DNA of 64,000 bases from assembly GCF_036327005.1 (NCBI RefSeq), contig NZ_JAUGZK010000001.1, forward strand, positions 310,001 to 374,000, given 5' to 3'. Origin of the DNA: Alkalimonas mucilaginosa. Its GTDB lineage: Bacteria > Pseudomonadota > Gammaproteobacteria > Enterobacterales > Alteromonadaceae. The translations under genes were made by a program, and so were the position numbers. Below the pieces are notes generated by a model. The model was not told the origin of the DNA, did not search any database, and worked only from the letters and a program-made list of their open reading frames with translations. Positions 52,182 to 61,356 of the stretch are shown here, in pieces; positions within the stretch are counted from its first letter, which is position 1, and every line of letters starts with the position of its first letter.

Positions 52182-52899
52182 GACGTTATCACCTGAAATT
52201 GATATTAAAGCGACCCGTTTAACCAAACGGGTGAAACTCACTGAAGGATCACTGACTATCCTGAATGATTTGCATTTAACAATCAAGCGGGGCGAGTCGG
52301 TGGCTATTGTCGGTGCCTCTGGTTCGGGCAAGTCCACCTTGCTCGGCATACTGGCTGGTCTGGATACAGCCAGTGAGGGGGAAGTCTTTCTGGCCGGGCA
52401 GCCGCTGCATCAACTGGATGAAGATGCCAGGGCGGGTTTGAGGGCCAGTCATATCGGTTTCGTTTTTCAGTCCTTTTTATTGCTGCCAGGTTTAACCGCA
52501 CTGGAGAATATCACCTTACCCGCAGAGTTGGCTGGAATTCGTAATGCCAAAGAGCGGGGTCTAGCGCTGTTGGCGCAAGTGGGGCTAGCCGAGCGGCGGG
52601 ATTTTTATCCAACACAGTTGTCAGGTGGTGAGCAACAGCGGGTTGCTATTGCCAGGGCTTTTATCACGCAACCAAAAATCCTGTTTGCAGATGAGCCTTC
52701 TGCCAATCTGGATGAACGAACTGGTTTGCTGGTGGAGGATTTACTATTTAATCTGAATCAGCAACAAGGAACTACCCTGGTGTTGGTAACACACAAGACA
52801 GAGTTAGCAGAGCGTTGTCAGCAACAGTATTTGATGCATCATGGCCAGTTGGAGCAACAACTGCAGTCTGAGCTTCAGGAGCAGCGGCATGTGGGCTAG
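52180..52899 (+). CDS. ybbA: YbbA: ABC transporter ATP-binding protein
   Basis: 239 residues. Walker A GASGSGKST, signature LSGGEQQRVAIARAF, Walker B ILFADEPSANLD and H-loop VTHKT. It belongs to the MacB/LolD-like family partnered with FtsX-like permeases (ybbP here). Functions in lipid-related export have been suggested for the E. coli pair, but its substrate is not established here. No strong ribosome site precedes the ATG, which is shared with the opposite gene's start. Confidence 0.93.
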   Translation: MTLSPEIDIKATRLTKRVKLTEGSLTILNDLHLTIKRGESVAIVGASGSGKSTLLGILAGLDTASEGEVFLAGQPLHQLDEDARAGLRASHIGFVFQSFLLLPGLTALENITLPAELAGIRNAKERGLALLAQVGLAERRDFYPTQLSGGEQQRVAIARAFITQPKILFADEPSANLDERTGLLVEDLLFNLNQQQGTTLVLVTHKTELAERCQQQYLMHHGQLEQQLQSELQEQRHVG

Positions 52900-55369
52900 T
52901 ATTGCCTGGCGTTTATTCTGGCGTGAGCTAAAGCGCGGTGAGCTGTGGGTGATTGCCTTTGCATTGTTTTTGGCTGTATTTTCAGTGGTGATGTTGACCG
53001 GCATTACTGAAAGTGTGCGCTCCGCATTGTACCAGCGCAGTGCCAGCTTTCTGGCTGCCGATCTAGTGCTGCGTTCCAGCAGGCCATTTCAGCCGGAGTT
53101 AATCGATACGGCCGACAAGTTACAACTGCAACAAGCACAGCAAATGTTGTTTGATTCCATGCTGTTTTCTACAGATGAAATGCAATTGGTGACGGTAAAA
53201 GCAGTCTCCAGTGCTTTTCCATTGCGTGGTGAGTTGCTGTTGCGACGTAGTAGCCAGCCTGGGCAGGGCGACCTTGCCAGTTTCCGTCAAGGTGAGATCT
53301 GGTTGGAGCCACGCTTGCTGAGTTTATTGGCGGTCAGCCCCGGTGATAGCCTGGAACTTGGCATGGCATCGCTGCTGGTTGCCGGTGTCATTGAAGCGGA
53401 GCCCGATGCGCCGCTCAATGTATTTGGCGGTAATCCACGAGTGCTGATGCACCTGGATGATGTAGCCGCAACCGAAGTTGTACAACCTGGCAGTCGTATC
53501 GGCTATCGCTACTTGTTTGCCGGCAGTGCTGCGCAACTGGCTGAGCTGCGGCAGCAACTGGATTCGCAGTTGTCGGTGCATGAGCAGTGGCAAGAGCTGG
53601 ACCCGGAAACCGCCATAGGTGCTGCGATGCAGCGGGCAGAGAGCTTCCTGCTGCTGGCTGGGTTACTCGGTATTGTACTAGCAGCCAGTGCCTCGGCGGT
53701 AGCGGCCAATCGCTACCGCCAGCGGCATGCAGAAGCAGTGGCCGTCATTAAAGCGCTGGGAGCAACCACAGCGACTGCCCGTAAAATCTATTGCAGTCAC
53801 TTGCTGTTGGTAAGTGTTTTCAGTTCAGTGCTGGCGATAGCTACTGGCATTGTATTGGTGGTCTTTATTCAGCAGGGGATCCAACTGTGGATGGAGGATT
53901 ACCAACCGGCATTTAGCAGCCGCCCATTTGGGATGGGGCTGCTTACTGCATTGATTTGTGCCGGACTTTTTGCTGCCCGACCGGTTTGGCAATTGGCGGC
54001 GGTGCCGGCAATAGCTGTGCTACGGCAGTTGCCTGCATGGCGTTTTGATGTCTGGCATCTGGCAACTGGCGCGCTGGCTGTCTGGTTGCTGATGTGGCTA
54101 TTTAGCCGAGAGCTAGTGCTTAGTCTTATACTGTTCGCTGCTTGTGTGGTGTTTGCCTTGGTGTTGATGGCCTTGGCTGCTGTGCTGGTAAAGGTGGCTA
54201 AGCCAATGGCGGCAGGTCAAAGTTCGGCGCTTAAGTTGGCATTGGCCAATTTGCGCCGACGGTTGTGGCAAAATAGCTTCCAGTTGCTGACTTTTAGTAT
54301 GGCGTTGTTTTTAACCCTACTGTTGTATTTTCTTCGGGTAGAATTGTTGGATCAATGGCAGCAGCAAATCCCTGAAGGTGCACCGAACCAGTTTTTGGTG
54401 AATATCTCAGCTGCTGAGCGACCTGGCATAGAAGCCTTTGCTGAGCAGCATCAACTGCAACTGGATGCCTTTTATCCGATCGTTCGCGGTCGTTTGACGG
54501 CCACCAATCAGCAACAGCTGCGCCAGAGGGCCAGCAAAGAGGAGGATACAGAACGGTTTGGTGTTGGCCGAGAGTTGAATCTGACCTGGACGGAGCAATT
54601 GCCGGCCAATAATAGTGTACTTGCCGGACGTTGGTTTGATGCACAAACGACTGCTGAAGTATCGGTCGAATCCGAGCTGGCAGAGCGTCTTGGCATAGAG
54701 CTGGGGGATGAACTTGAATTTTCTATCGGCGGGCGCACAGTATCTGCCAGTGTCAGTAGTATCCGGCTGGTGGATTGGAATACCTTGCAGCCAAATTTCT
54801 ACATGATCTTAAGTGCCGATTTGCTGGCCGATTTCCCGGCCAGTTATTTGAGCGCTTTTTATCTGGAAGCTGAACGAGCGCAGGTGCTAAACCAGTTAAA
54901 CCGCGAATTCCCAACGGTGATTGTGCTGAATGTGGATGCCATTATCCAGCAAGTACAGGATATTATTGCCCAGGTTACAATAGCGCTCAGCAGTATTTTG
55001 TTGCTGGTTTTTGCCGCTGCAGTCTTGGTATTGGTGGCGCAGGTACAGGCTACTATGGAACAGCGAGAGCAAGAGTTGGCGATTTTACGTACCCTTGGTG
55101 CCCGCTATGCTTTTTTACGTAACGCTATGTTGTTGGAATTTGCTGCACTTGGCGCCTTAGCCGGTATTTTGGCAACCGTGCTGGCCGAAGCCGTGTTAGG
55201 CGTATTGCAATTCCGCTTATTTGAATTGCCATTTCAGTTGCACTGGAACCTGTGGTGGATTGGTCCTGGTTTTGGCATGCTGGTGGTTACTTTGCTCGGC
55301 TGGTGGCAGTTGCGGCAATTGCTTGCCATCCAAAGCTCGGTGTTAATGCGTCGGGCAATTTATTCGTAA
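52889..55369 (+). CDS. ybbP: YbbP: FtsX/MacB-like permease
   Basis: 826 residues from ATG 52889. An N-terminal helix is followed by a large periplasmic region. FtsX-type helix groups lie near the middle (about 255-400) and at the end. AGGAG lies 8 nt upstream, and the first residues MWASIAWRLFWRELKRGEL fit YbbP. It overlaps ybbA by 11 bp, showing coupled expression with its ATPase. An upstream ATG at 52841 would add an extension overlapping ybbA further and is less likely. Confidence 0.9.
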   Translation: MWASIAWRLFWRELKRGELWVIAFALFLAVFSVVMLTGITESVRSALYQRSASFLAADLVLRSSRPFQPELIDTADKLQLQQAQQMLFDSMLFSTDEMQLVTVKAVSSAFPLRGELLLRRSSQPGQGDLASFRQGEIWLEPRLLSLLAVSPGDSLELGMASLLVAGVIEAEPDAPLNVFGGNPRVLMHLDDVAATEVVQPGSRIGYRYLFAGSAAQLAELRQQLDSQLSVHEQWQELDPETAIGAAMQRAESFLLLAGLLGIVLAASASAVAANRYRQRHAEAVAVIKALGATTATARKIYCSHLLLVSVFSSVLAIATGIVLVVFIQQGIQLWMEDYQPAFSSRPFGMGLLTALICAGLFAARPVWQLAAVPAIAVLRQLPAWRFDVWHLATGALAVWLLMWLFSRELVLSLILFAACVVFALVLMALAAVLVKVAKPMAAGQSSALKLALANLRRRLWQNSFQLLTFSMALFLTLLLYFLRVELLDQWQQQIPEGAPNQFLVNISAAERPGIEAFAEQHQLQLDAFYPIVRGRLTATNQQQLRQRASKEEDTERFGVGRELNLTWTEQLPANNSVLAGRWFDAQTTAEVSVESELAERLGIELGDELEFSIGGRTVSASVSSIRLVDWNTLQPNFYMILSADLLADFPASYLSAFYLEAERAQVLNQLNREFPTVIVLNVDAIIQQVQDIIAQVTIALSSILLLVFAAAVLVLVAQVQATMEQREQELAILRTLGARYAFLRNAMLLEFAALGALAGILATVLAEAVLGVLQFRLFELPFQLHWNLWWIGPGFGMLVVTLLGWWQLRQLLAIQSSVLMRRAIYS

Positions 55370-55374
55370 CGAAA

Positions 55375-55392
55375 GGGCGCATTGCAGCGCCC
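55375..55392. terminator. Short hairpin between ybbP and YfcH-like gene
   Basis: A 6-bp GGGCGC/GCGCCC stem with a 6-nt loop sits between convergent stop codons. It has no long T run, so it is only a possible weak terminator. Confidence 0.4.
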
Positions 55393-56286
55393 CTATAGTT
55401 TGAGCTGGAGCAACGCTTCGCGTAAATCCGGGTAGCTGAATTGAAAACCTGCATCCAGCAGTTTTTTAGGATAAACATTCTGGCCATATAGTAGCAAATC
55501 GCCCATTTCGCCAAATAATAATCGCACCATAACGGCGGGCATGGGCAAAAAGGCCGGCCGTTTTATACGCTCTGCCAGCAGCTCTGTAAAACGTGCATTT
55601 GTCACCGCTTTGGGGGCGGTTGCGTTGACAGGGCCTGATAGTTCACTGTGACTGAGTAAAAAGTCGATTAAGGCTACCATATCATCCAGGTGGATCCAGG
55701 ACATATACTGGCTACCATCCGCAATGCGACCACCTAAACCCAGCCGAAAAGCTGGCAGCATTTTTTTTAATGCGCCACCGTTGGCGGCCAAAACAATACC
55801 AGTGCGCAATAAGCATACTCTGGTGCGTTCACTGGCTGCCCGCTGAGCCAGATTTTCCCACCGCGCACAAATATCATGGCTAAACTCCGGGTAAAAATCC
55901 TGGTGATTTTCATCGATGCAACGCTGATCTTGCCGGCCATAATAACCAATAGCCGATCCACTGATAAAAACTGATGGCGGTTTGTGGGCCTGTTGAATTT
56001 TTATACTAAGTTGTTCGGTTAATTGCCAGCGACTTTGGCAAATCCTGGACTTCTGTTGTTTGCTCCAGCGCTTGTTGGCGATGGGCTCACCTGCTAAATT
56101 GAGCACTGCATCAAAGCGGTTAATATCAACGGCTTCCAGTTGTTCACAGCAAGCAACATCATGGCCAAACAACGATTTCACTCTACCGGCATCACGGCTT
56201 AAGACTGTGATTTGATGCTCGGGTAGCCACCGATGAATGATGGCTTGGCCGATCAAACCGGTGCCTCCGGTAATGAATACATTCAT
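55393..56286 (-). CDS. TIGR01777-type NAD(P)-dependent epimerase-like protein (YfcH)
   Basis: 297 residues. Rossmann motif GGTGLIGQ (7-14), NLAGEPIANKRW, SGSAIGYYG (catalytic Tyr), and a C-terminal DUF1731-like end. This family of short-chain dehydrogenase-like proteins has unclear substrates; some are linked to cell division or SulA homologues by annotation only. It is single, convergent with ybbP. Confidence 0.9.
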   Translation of the reverse strand: MNVFITGGTGLIGQAIIHRWLPEHQITVLSRDAGRVKSLFGHDVACCEQLEAVDINRFDAVLNLAGEPIANKRWSKQQKSRICQSRWQLTEQLSIKIQQAHKPPSVFISGSAIGYYGRQDQRCIDENHQDFYPEFSHDICARWENLAQRAASERTRVCLLRTGIVLAANGGALKKMLPAFRLGLGGRIADGSQYMSWIHLDDMVALIDFLLSHSELSGPVNATAPKAVTNARFTELLAERIKRPAFLPMPAVMVRLLFGEMGDLLLYGQNVYPKKLLDAGFQFSYPDLREALLQLKL

Positions 56287-56342
56287 AGCGAAATCCTTGT
56301 CGATGTTAGCATGATGTTTTATTGTATCTCAGTATAGCGGTA

Positions 56343-56714
56343 TCAGCGCTGTTTGGTCACTGACAAGGTAAGGGATACAGAATCGGCGAAGCGCAGTGCG
56401 TGCGGTTTATCAATTTCTACTTCAGCGTACAACACTGAACTGTGCTCGGCGGTAATGGCCAGCACATCGGCAGTGAGTTTTTCCAATAATGAGAAACGAT
56501 TGTCTTCAACAAACTGGATGATTCGTTTTGTAATGGTACGATAATTAAGTGCTTTGCTCATATCGTCACTGTTTGCTGCCGCATCGGCCAGGTATTGAAT
56601 TTTGGCGTTGATTACGACATCCTGCTTGTTGTTGATTTCGTCCTCGTTGATACCGATGTAGGTACGCAGCCGCAGATTTTTAATGCGAATAATCGCCGGG
56701 TTTAATTCCATCAT
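56343..56714 (-). CDS. folX: Dihydroneopterin triphosphate 2'-epimerase
   Basis: 123 residues. The start at 56714 is preferred because AGGA lies 7 nt upstream and the resulting N-terminus (MMELNPAIIRIKNLRLRTYIG) aligns with E. coli FolX; an upstream ATG at 56741 lacks a good ribosome site. NYRTITKRIIQFVE, FSLLEKLT and YAEVEIDKPHALRFADSVS are strongly FolX-like, distinguishing it from FolB aldolase. It epimerises dihydroneopterin triphosphate; the biological purpose of this reaction remains poorly known. It is divergent from the transporter at 56786. Confidence 0.92.
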   Translation of the reverse strand: MMELNPAIIRIKNLRLRTYIGINEDEINNKQDVVINAKIQYLADAAANSDDMSKALNYRTITKRIIQFVEDNRFSLLEKLTADVLAITAEHSSVLYAEVEIDKPHALRFADSVSLTLSVTKQR

Positions 56715-56785
56715 TGAAGAATCCTGGTTGTTTTTATTCATTACGTTTATTAGGCCTTTCCCGATCAAAGAATGCAAGGATGTTT

Positions 56786-57850
56786 ATGACAACTGCTCCT
56801 GAATCTAACGCGACCCGAGTCCTGGTAGCTTGTGCCGCGCTGGTTATTGTCCTGGCAGGCATCAAAGCGGCAGCCGCCATTGTGGTGCCTTTTTTACTGG
56901 CACTTTTTATCGCCATCATATGCAGTCCACTGATTCAGCTATTGCATCGCTGGCATCTGCCCAAGCTGGCTGCTATTGGTTTGGTTATAGTGCTTATACT
57001 GGTGTTTGGAACTTTCTTTGCGACCATTGTAGGCCAGTCGCTAACGGATTTGACCCGGAATATGCCTGAGTATCAGGCCAGGTTAAATGGAGTGGTTTTA
57101 CAACTGCTGAGTTGGTTGGCAGATTATCATTTAGTGGTAGAACCACGGCAAGTGCTAAGCCAGATTAATCCCGGTTCAGCCATGACGTTAGCGACCAATC
57201 TATTAGCTGGCTTGGGAACCATGCTGACCAATACACTTTTAATTCTGTTAATTGTGGTTTTTATGTTGTTGGAGGCGCACAGTATTCCTGCCAAAATCCA
57301 GCTGGGAATGACCAATCCTGAGCATCGTCTGGCCCAGGTGCAGCGCTTTTTAGGCTCAGTAAATCGCTATATCGCTATCAAAACCTTGATGAGCGCCCTG
57401 ACTGGTATGGTGGTTGGTATTTTACTTTGGTTGCTCGGTGTGAGTTATCCGCTGTTGTGGGGGATGTTGGCATTCTTATTAAATTACATTCCAAATATTG
57501 GTTCCATTATTGCTGCTGTGCCTGCGGTTCTAATCGCATTGGTTGACGGAGGCCTGAGCCTGGCGGTGGGAACCACACTAGTCTTTGTGGCAGTCAATCT
57601 GGTGATAGGCAATATGCTTGAGCCCAGACTGATGGGGCGAGGACTGGGGTTATCGACTCTGGTGGTGTTTTTGTCGTTGATTTTCTGGGGCTGGATGTTG
57701 GGGACTGTTGGTATGCTGCTAAGTATCCCCTTGACCATGATTGTGAAAATTGGCTTGGAAAATAGCCCGAATGGCCGTTGGATTGCGGTATTGCTGGATT
57801 CTGAAGAACAAACCCAGCTGCGCGATGATTTGGATGACAAACTGGTTTAA
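56786..57850 (+). CDS. AI-2E family transporter (PerM/UPF0118)
   Basis: 354 residues with about eight helices in the pattern of the AI-2E exporter family. The signature region LLWGMLAFLLNYIPNIGSIIAAVPAV (e.g. LNYIPNIGS) is clear, followed by NMLEPRLMGRGLGLSTLVVF. Some members export autoinducer 2 or act as Na+/H+ antiporters; specificity cannot be assigned. The start at 56786 has AAGGA 5 nt upstream; an ATG at 56780 overlaps it. Its stop directly abuts the opposite gene's stop. Confidence 0.9.
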   Translation: MTTAPESNATRVLVACAALVIVLAGIKAAAAIVVPFLLALFIAIICSPLIQLLHRWHLPKLAAIGLVIVLILVFGTFFATIVGQSLTDLTRNMPEYQARLNGVVLQLLSWLADYHLVVEPRQVLSQINPGSAMTLATNLLAGLGTMLTNTLLILLIVVFMLLEAHSIPAKIQLGMTNPEHRLAQVQRFLGSVNRYIAIKTLMSALTGMVVGILLWLLGVSYPLLWGMLAFLLNYIPNIGSIIAAVPAVLIALVDGGLSLAVGTTLVFVAVNLVIGNMLEPRLMGRGLGLSTLVVFLSLIFWGWMLGTVGMLLSIPLTMIVKIGLENSPNGRWIAVLLDSEEQTQLRDDLDDKLV

Positions 57851-58252
57851 TTATTGTGCTACCAGCGCTTCCAGTTGCTCAGCTCGCTGCTTAATTAATT
57901 GCAGCTGGCAGCGTTTGTAAAGCGCTGCCCCTAGTTGCACATCGGGGAGTTGCAACTGATATTGCCAGCGGCATTGCTGCTCTTTTAATTGCTGAAAACT
58001 TTGCTGCGAGCTTTTGAAGCTGTTGTAGGCGGCAGGCCGGCCTGTACGTTGGCGGTGCTGTTGCAGTACAAACTCATGGTGTTGCTCCCATTGGGCTAAG
58101 GTTCGTCTGGACTTCACCAACTCCTGATCGTAGCAACTGAGCTGTTGTTGGTAGCGTTGTTGCTGGCTGCCACTTTCCGGCCAGGGGCAGAGTTCTTCAA
58201 TCGCTGCTGTATGCAAGCTCACCGAGAGCAGGGTAACGCTAAGCATGTTCAT
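57851..58252 (-). CDS. Small secreted protein with four cysteines, function unknown
   Basis: 133 residues with signal peptide (about 1-17). The mature part is Gln-rich and helical, with four cysteines (in ELCPW, LSCYD, QQCRW, KRCQL) that could form two disulfides. It loosely resembles LprI/DUF1311-type periplasmic proteins, but the match is weak. GAGGT precedes the start. It is the last gene of the PepSY-regulator-kinase run, 19 bp after the kinase, so it may act with that sensor. Confidence 0.7.
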   Translation of the reverse strand: MNMLSVTLLSVSLHTAAIEELCPWPESGSQQQRYQQQLSCYDQELVKSRRTLAQWEQHHEFVLQQHRQRTGRPAAYNSFKSSQQSFQQLKEQQCRWQYQLQLPDVQLGAALYKRCQLQLIKQRAEQLEALVAQ

Positions 58253-58271
58253 ACCGACCTCGTATTGAAAC

Positions 58272-59585
58272 TCAGATATCTGGAAAGCTCAGATGAAAAC
58301 GGGCACCGCCAAGTTCACTGTCGCTGATCGCTAACACCCCATTATAGGAGCTGACCAGCTCGGCGACAATGGATAAGCCTACACCATGACCTTCCTGGTA
58401 GGTATCCAGCCGGGTACCGCGTTGGAATAATTGCTGGCGACGATCTTTAGGAATGCCCGGACCATCATCTTCTACTATCAGCGTAAAAGGATGGCTACTT
58501 ACTTGCAACCGCACTTTCTGATCGCAAGCCTTGCACGCATTGTCGAGCAAATTACCCAGTATTTCCATCATATCGGTTTCATCGCCTTTAAATGCCATGT
58601 CATCCGGGCACTCGACTTCAATCTGACAGCCCTTATGCTGGTATATTTTACCAAGCGCTTTCACCAGTTTTTCCAGCACCGGCTTTAATGAAATTTGTTT
58701 TTTCCAGACATCCTGGCCTGAGCTGCTGGCGCGTTTGAGCTGATGATCGATCATGGCGCCAATCCGATCCAATTGCTCTTTCAGCTCGGGCTGCTCACTT
58801 AGCGAGGATGTATGCAAAACAGCCAATGGCGTTTTTAAGGCATGAGCCAGATCACTCAGGTGATGACGGTAACGTTGTTTCTGGCGGTTCTGGCTGGCTA
58901 GCAAGAGGTTTAAATCTTCTTTTAGCGCCATCAGCTCGGTAGGGTAGTTACCGCTCAGCTGTTCTTGCTTGCCGCTTTCTACCCGGCGGATTTCATGATC
59001 CAACATAGATAAAGGGCGGGTGGTCCAGCGATAGGCCAACAGCATCACCAGTAAAAGAACTAACGCGATTCCCAGATACCAGCGGATCAAGGTATGCAAA
59101 AAACTCTGATGTGCGGTATTCAGTAAATGATCTGCTTGCACTACATGAACTGTTAGGGGAATCGTACGTTCCCCTTGATCAAACAACAGGGCGATCGACA
59201 GCACCCAATATTTGTGACCGTGTTGCAGATCCGCTCTAAAGTCACTTTTACCTGGTAATAACTGCAACAATTCAGGTTCAAATTGCTGGGTAATGGATGA
59301 ATCTGACTGCCAGAGCACATCCTGTTCACTGGTGATAAAAGCACTTAAGCCGGAGTTTGGTCTGGAAAAGTCTGGAGCCAGTGCTACATTACTAAGCTGG
59401 ACTTTGTTCTCAGATACCTGGATCTCAGATAAAATAGCATACAGATGCACTTCAAGCTTTTGCTCGGTATTCGTGACCAACTGGGTATAAAAAGCGCGCT
59501 CAATCGCCAGAAATGAGCTGGGCAGCAGAAAGGCGAACAGCAGGAGGCTGATCAACCCCTGCCGCAGCTTAAGGGATAAGGTCAT
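58272..59585 (-). CDS. Sensor histidine kinase, PhoQ-like
   Basis: 437 residues. Membrane helices are at about 8-28 and 168-187 and bound a periplasmic sensor domain of about 140 residues. Then come a HAMP-like segment, H-box LAHALKTPLAV, N-box ILGNLLDNACKA, G-box VEDDGPGIP and GVGLSIVAE. It pairs with the OmpR-type regulator 17 bp upstream. The kinase core resembles PhoQ. The periplasmic domain has no recognised acidic cluster, so Mg2+ sensing is not assured. Confidence 0.9.
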   Translation of the reverse strand: MTLSLKLRQGLISLLLFAFLLPSSFLAIERAFYTQLVTNTEQKLEVHLYAILSEIQVSENKVQLSNVALAPDFSRPNSGLSAFITSEQDVLWQSDSSITQQFEPELLQLLPGKSDFRADLQHGHKYWVLSIALLFDQGERTIPLTVHVVQADHLLNTAHQSFLHTLIRWYLGIALVLLLVMLLAYRWTTRPLSMLDHEIRRVESGKQEQLSGNYPTELMALKEDLNLLLASQNRQKQRYRHHLSDLAHALKTPLAVLHTSSLSEQPELKEQLDRIGAMIDHQLKRASSSGQDVWKKQISLKPVLEKLVKALGKIYQHKGCQIEVECPDDMAFKGDETDMMEILGNLLDNACKACDQKVRLQVSSHPFTLIVEDDGPGIPKDRRQQLFQRGTRLDTYQEGHGVGLSIVAELVSSYNGVLAISDSELGGARFHLSFPDI

Positions 59586-59602
59586 AGCGAATCGATACTT
59601 AG

Positions 59603-60280
59603 TCAGTTGACCGACAGGGTAAAGCGATAACCCCGGCCCCGCAACGTTTCTATCGGTTTTAACTCGGCTTCAGGATCCAGTTTTTTACGCAATCGCAGTA
59701 CAAACACCTCGATCACATTGCTGTCCAAATCGAAGTCCTGATCATAGATGTGTTCGGTCAACTCAGTTTTCGAAATCACTTTATTTGGATTCATCATAAA
59801 GTATTCAAGCACTTTGTATTCATAAGCGGTCAAACTTATTTCTTGCTCATGTAGCCAAACTTGTTGAGTACGGCTGTTCAGAGCCACCGGTCCGGCAGAT
59901 AAGGTTGGATCTGGTTGACCTGCTGCACGCCGGATCAAAGCATTGCAGCGGGCCAGCAACTCTTCCATATGAAAAGGTTTGGTCAGATAATCATCAGCAC
60001 CTGCATCCAGCCCTTCGACTTTTTCCTGCCAGCTGCCACGGGCAGTCAGAATAATAATCGGAGTTTTGATGTCCTTTTTACGCGCTTTGCGTATCAGGCT
60101 CAGGCCGTCCAGATGAGGTAATCCCAAATCTATGATAGCCAGATCATAGGGGTATTCACTGATCTTAAAATCACCGTCACGGCCATCAAAAGCCATATCC
60201 ACACTAAACTGTTGTTCCGTCAGGTGGTTGCGGATCTGGTTAGCCAGTAATTGCTCGTCTTCTACTACTAAAATTCGCAT
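59603..60280 (-). CDS. OmpR/PhoB-family response regulator, PhoP-like
   Basis: 225 residues. Receiver: acidic VEDEQ, phosphoacceptor in LAIIDLGLPHLDG, Lys in TKPFHMEE. The C-terminal winged helix has EISLTAYEYKVLEYFMM and NVIEVFVLRLRKKLDP. The sequence is PhoP-like. The start overlaps the PepSY stop in TAATG, and the kinase follows by 17 bp, so these are co-translated. Confidence 0.94.
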   Translation of the reverse strand: MRILVVEDEQLLANQIRNHLTEQQFSVDMAFDGRDGDFKISEYPYDLAIIDLGLPHLDGLSLIRKARKKDIKTPIIILTARGSWQEKVEGLDAGADDYLTKPFHMEELLARCNALIRRAAGQPDPTLSAGPVALNSRTQQVWLHEQEISLTAYEYKVLEYFMMNPNKVISKTELTEHIYDQDFDLDSNVIEVFVLRLRKKLDPEAELKPIETLRGRGYRFTLSVN

Positions 60281-60534
60281 TAGCGATCATCCCTTGTAAC
60301 GCGCCCGGTTCTGCCATCGACCACCAAAGTGACCACGCGGCCATCCCGCTGTAAAACCCGGATACGGTAATTCTGCTGCTCTGTTTTTACATTGAGCACC
60401 CTTCCCGGGTAACTTTGAACTGCAAGCTCAGTGGCCTGCTCTTTGCTGATACCTGAGCCAGTTGCGGCAACATGCTGAACTGGCAACAGTGAAAGTAAGA
60501 CAACCAAAAACAGGATTGTTGTACTACGTAACAT
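60280..60534 (-). CDS. PepSY domain protein
   Basis: 84 residues: signal peptide and one PepSY-type domain (SKEQATELAVQSYPGRVL, VVTLVVDGRTGRV). PepSY proteins often modulate envelope proteases or two-component sensors. The start at 60534 is preferred (GGAG 6 nt upstream) over GTG 60546. It lies in the order PepSY-regulator-kinase-small protein, and the stop overlaps the regulator start. Confidence 0.88.
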   Translation of the reverse strand: MLRSTTILFLVVLLSLLPVQHVAATGSGISKEQATELAVQSYPGRVLNVKTEQQNYRIRVLQRDGRVVTLVVDGRTGRVTRDDR

Positions 60535-60594
60535 GGTTAGCTCCACAAAATTGTCAGATGATTGTCTTGCATCCTGGGTTGATGTCCTAGTTGA

Positions 60595-61110
60595 TTAGTA
60601 ACCGGGTCGCACACTGACCTGTACTGGTAATCGTGGTCCCGGATCATAATCCAGCATGGTTGTGTAGTGACGACCACGCAAGCTGTAACTGACTTCATAG
60701 CCATCTAATACATTGTGGTACTGTACCGAACTCTGCACAACCCGGCAACGTTCTTGATAGACGGTTCTGGGTTGATTGTTATGACGTTGCACATCACTGA
60801 CCACAGCTCCACCCAATACGGCACCAGCAGCCATACCAACCCGCTTGTTGCTTTTGTTGCGGCCTATCGCATGGCCAAGAGCACCTCCCGCAATAGCACC
60901 TAACACAACCGGGGTGGTGTCAGTACGCTGGTTGCCACGATAGTGAACAGCTTCAGTATGGCAGACCTGCTGTGGGCTATGGCTTGCAACCGTGCGGTAT
61001 ATGGGTTCCACCTTCGTCACTCTGGCATACTCAAGGTGTTGCGTATGCGCTAGGGCGGAGCCGGCAACCAGGCTGGATAAAGCGGCAAAGACAGGGAGCA
61101 TTTTCATCAT
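60595..61110 (-). CDS. Glycine zipper 2TM domain outer-membrane protein
   Basis: 171 residues with signal peptide. VLGAIAGGALGHAIGRNKSNKRVGMAAGAVLGGAVVSD is the glycine zipper 2TM block (e.g. GAIAGGALGHAIG), as in SlyB/YcfJ-type proteins. The C-terminal part has YHNVLDGYEVSYSLRGRHYT. Conserved Cys residues flank the zipper (CHTEAV, CRVV). These proteins stabilise the outer membrane; some genes are PhoP-regulated in enterics. It lies 60 bp upstream of the PepSY gene on the same strand. GAGG precedes the ATG at 61110. Confidence 0.86.
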   Translation of the reverse strand: MMKMLPVFAALSSLVAGSALAHTQHLEYARVTKVEPIYRTVASHSPQQVCHTEAVHYRGNQRTDTTPVVLGAIAGGALGHAIGRNKSNKRVGMAAGAVLGGAVVSDVQRHNNQPRTVYQERCRVVQSSVQYHNVLDGYEVSYSLRGRHYTTMLDYDPGPRLPVQVSVRPGY

Positions 61111-61208
61111 AAGCACCTCGCGTAATCTACTTTATCAGCTTAGAAGGTGCATGCTTAATTTTGGCTGAATCATGCAGTAAAAATATCATCTTTCCGTGTG
61201 AAAAAAAA

Positions 61209-61236
61209 TTGATCTATTTATTTTTGTTGTTATATT
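61209..61236 (+). promoter_or_regulatory. Candidate sigma-70 promoter upstream of ComEA-like gene
   Basis: TTGATC (61209-61214) and TATATT (61231-61236) are separated by 16 bp in an AT-rich stretch. The leader to the ATG at 61357 would be about 115 nt. Confidence 0.4.
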
Positions 61237-61356
61237 AATTTAACCTGGTTAACTTAATGGTTGCTGAAAGTGATTTATCTTGTGTTTCCAGGTTGCAAGA
61301 GTCGGTAATTGCTTTGCTTTCGGGCAGTGCAGCAACCTTAAATGGAGTTTAAAATT

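Noticed and set aside
52182..52349. N-terminal extension of the tesA-like gene
   Set aside because: The extension overlaps ybbA coding sequence and lies before a clear signal peptide at 52181.
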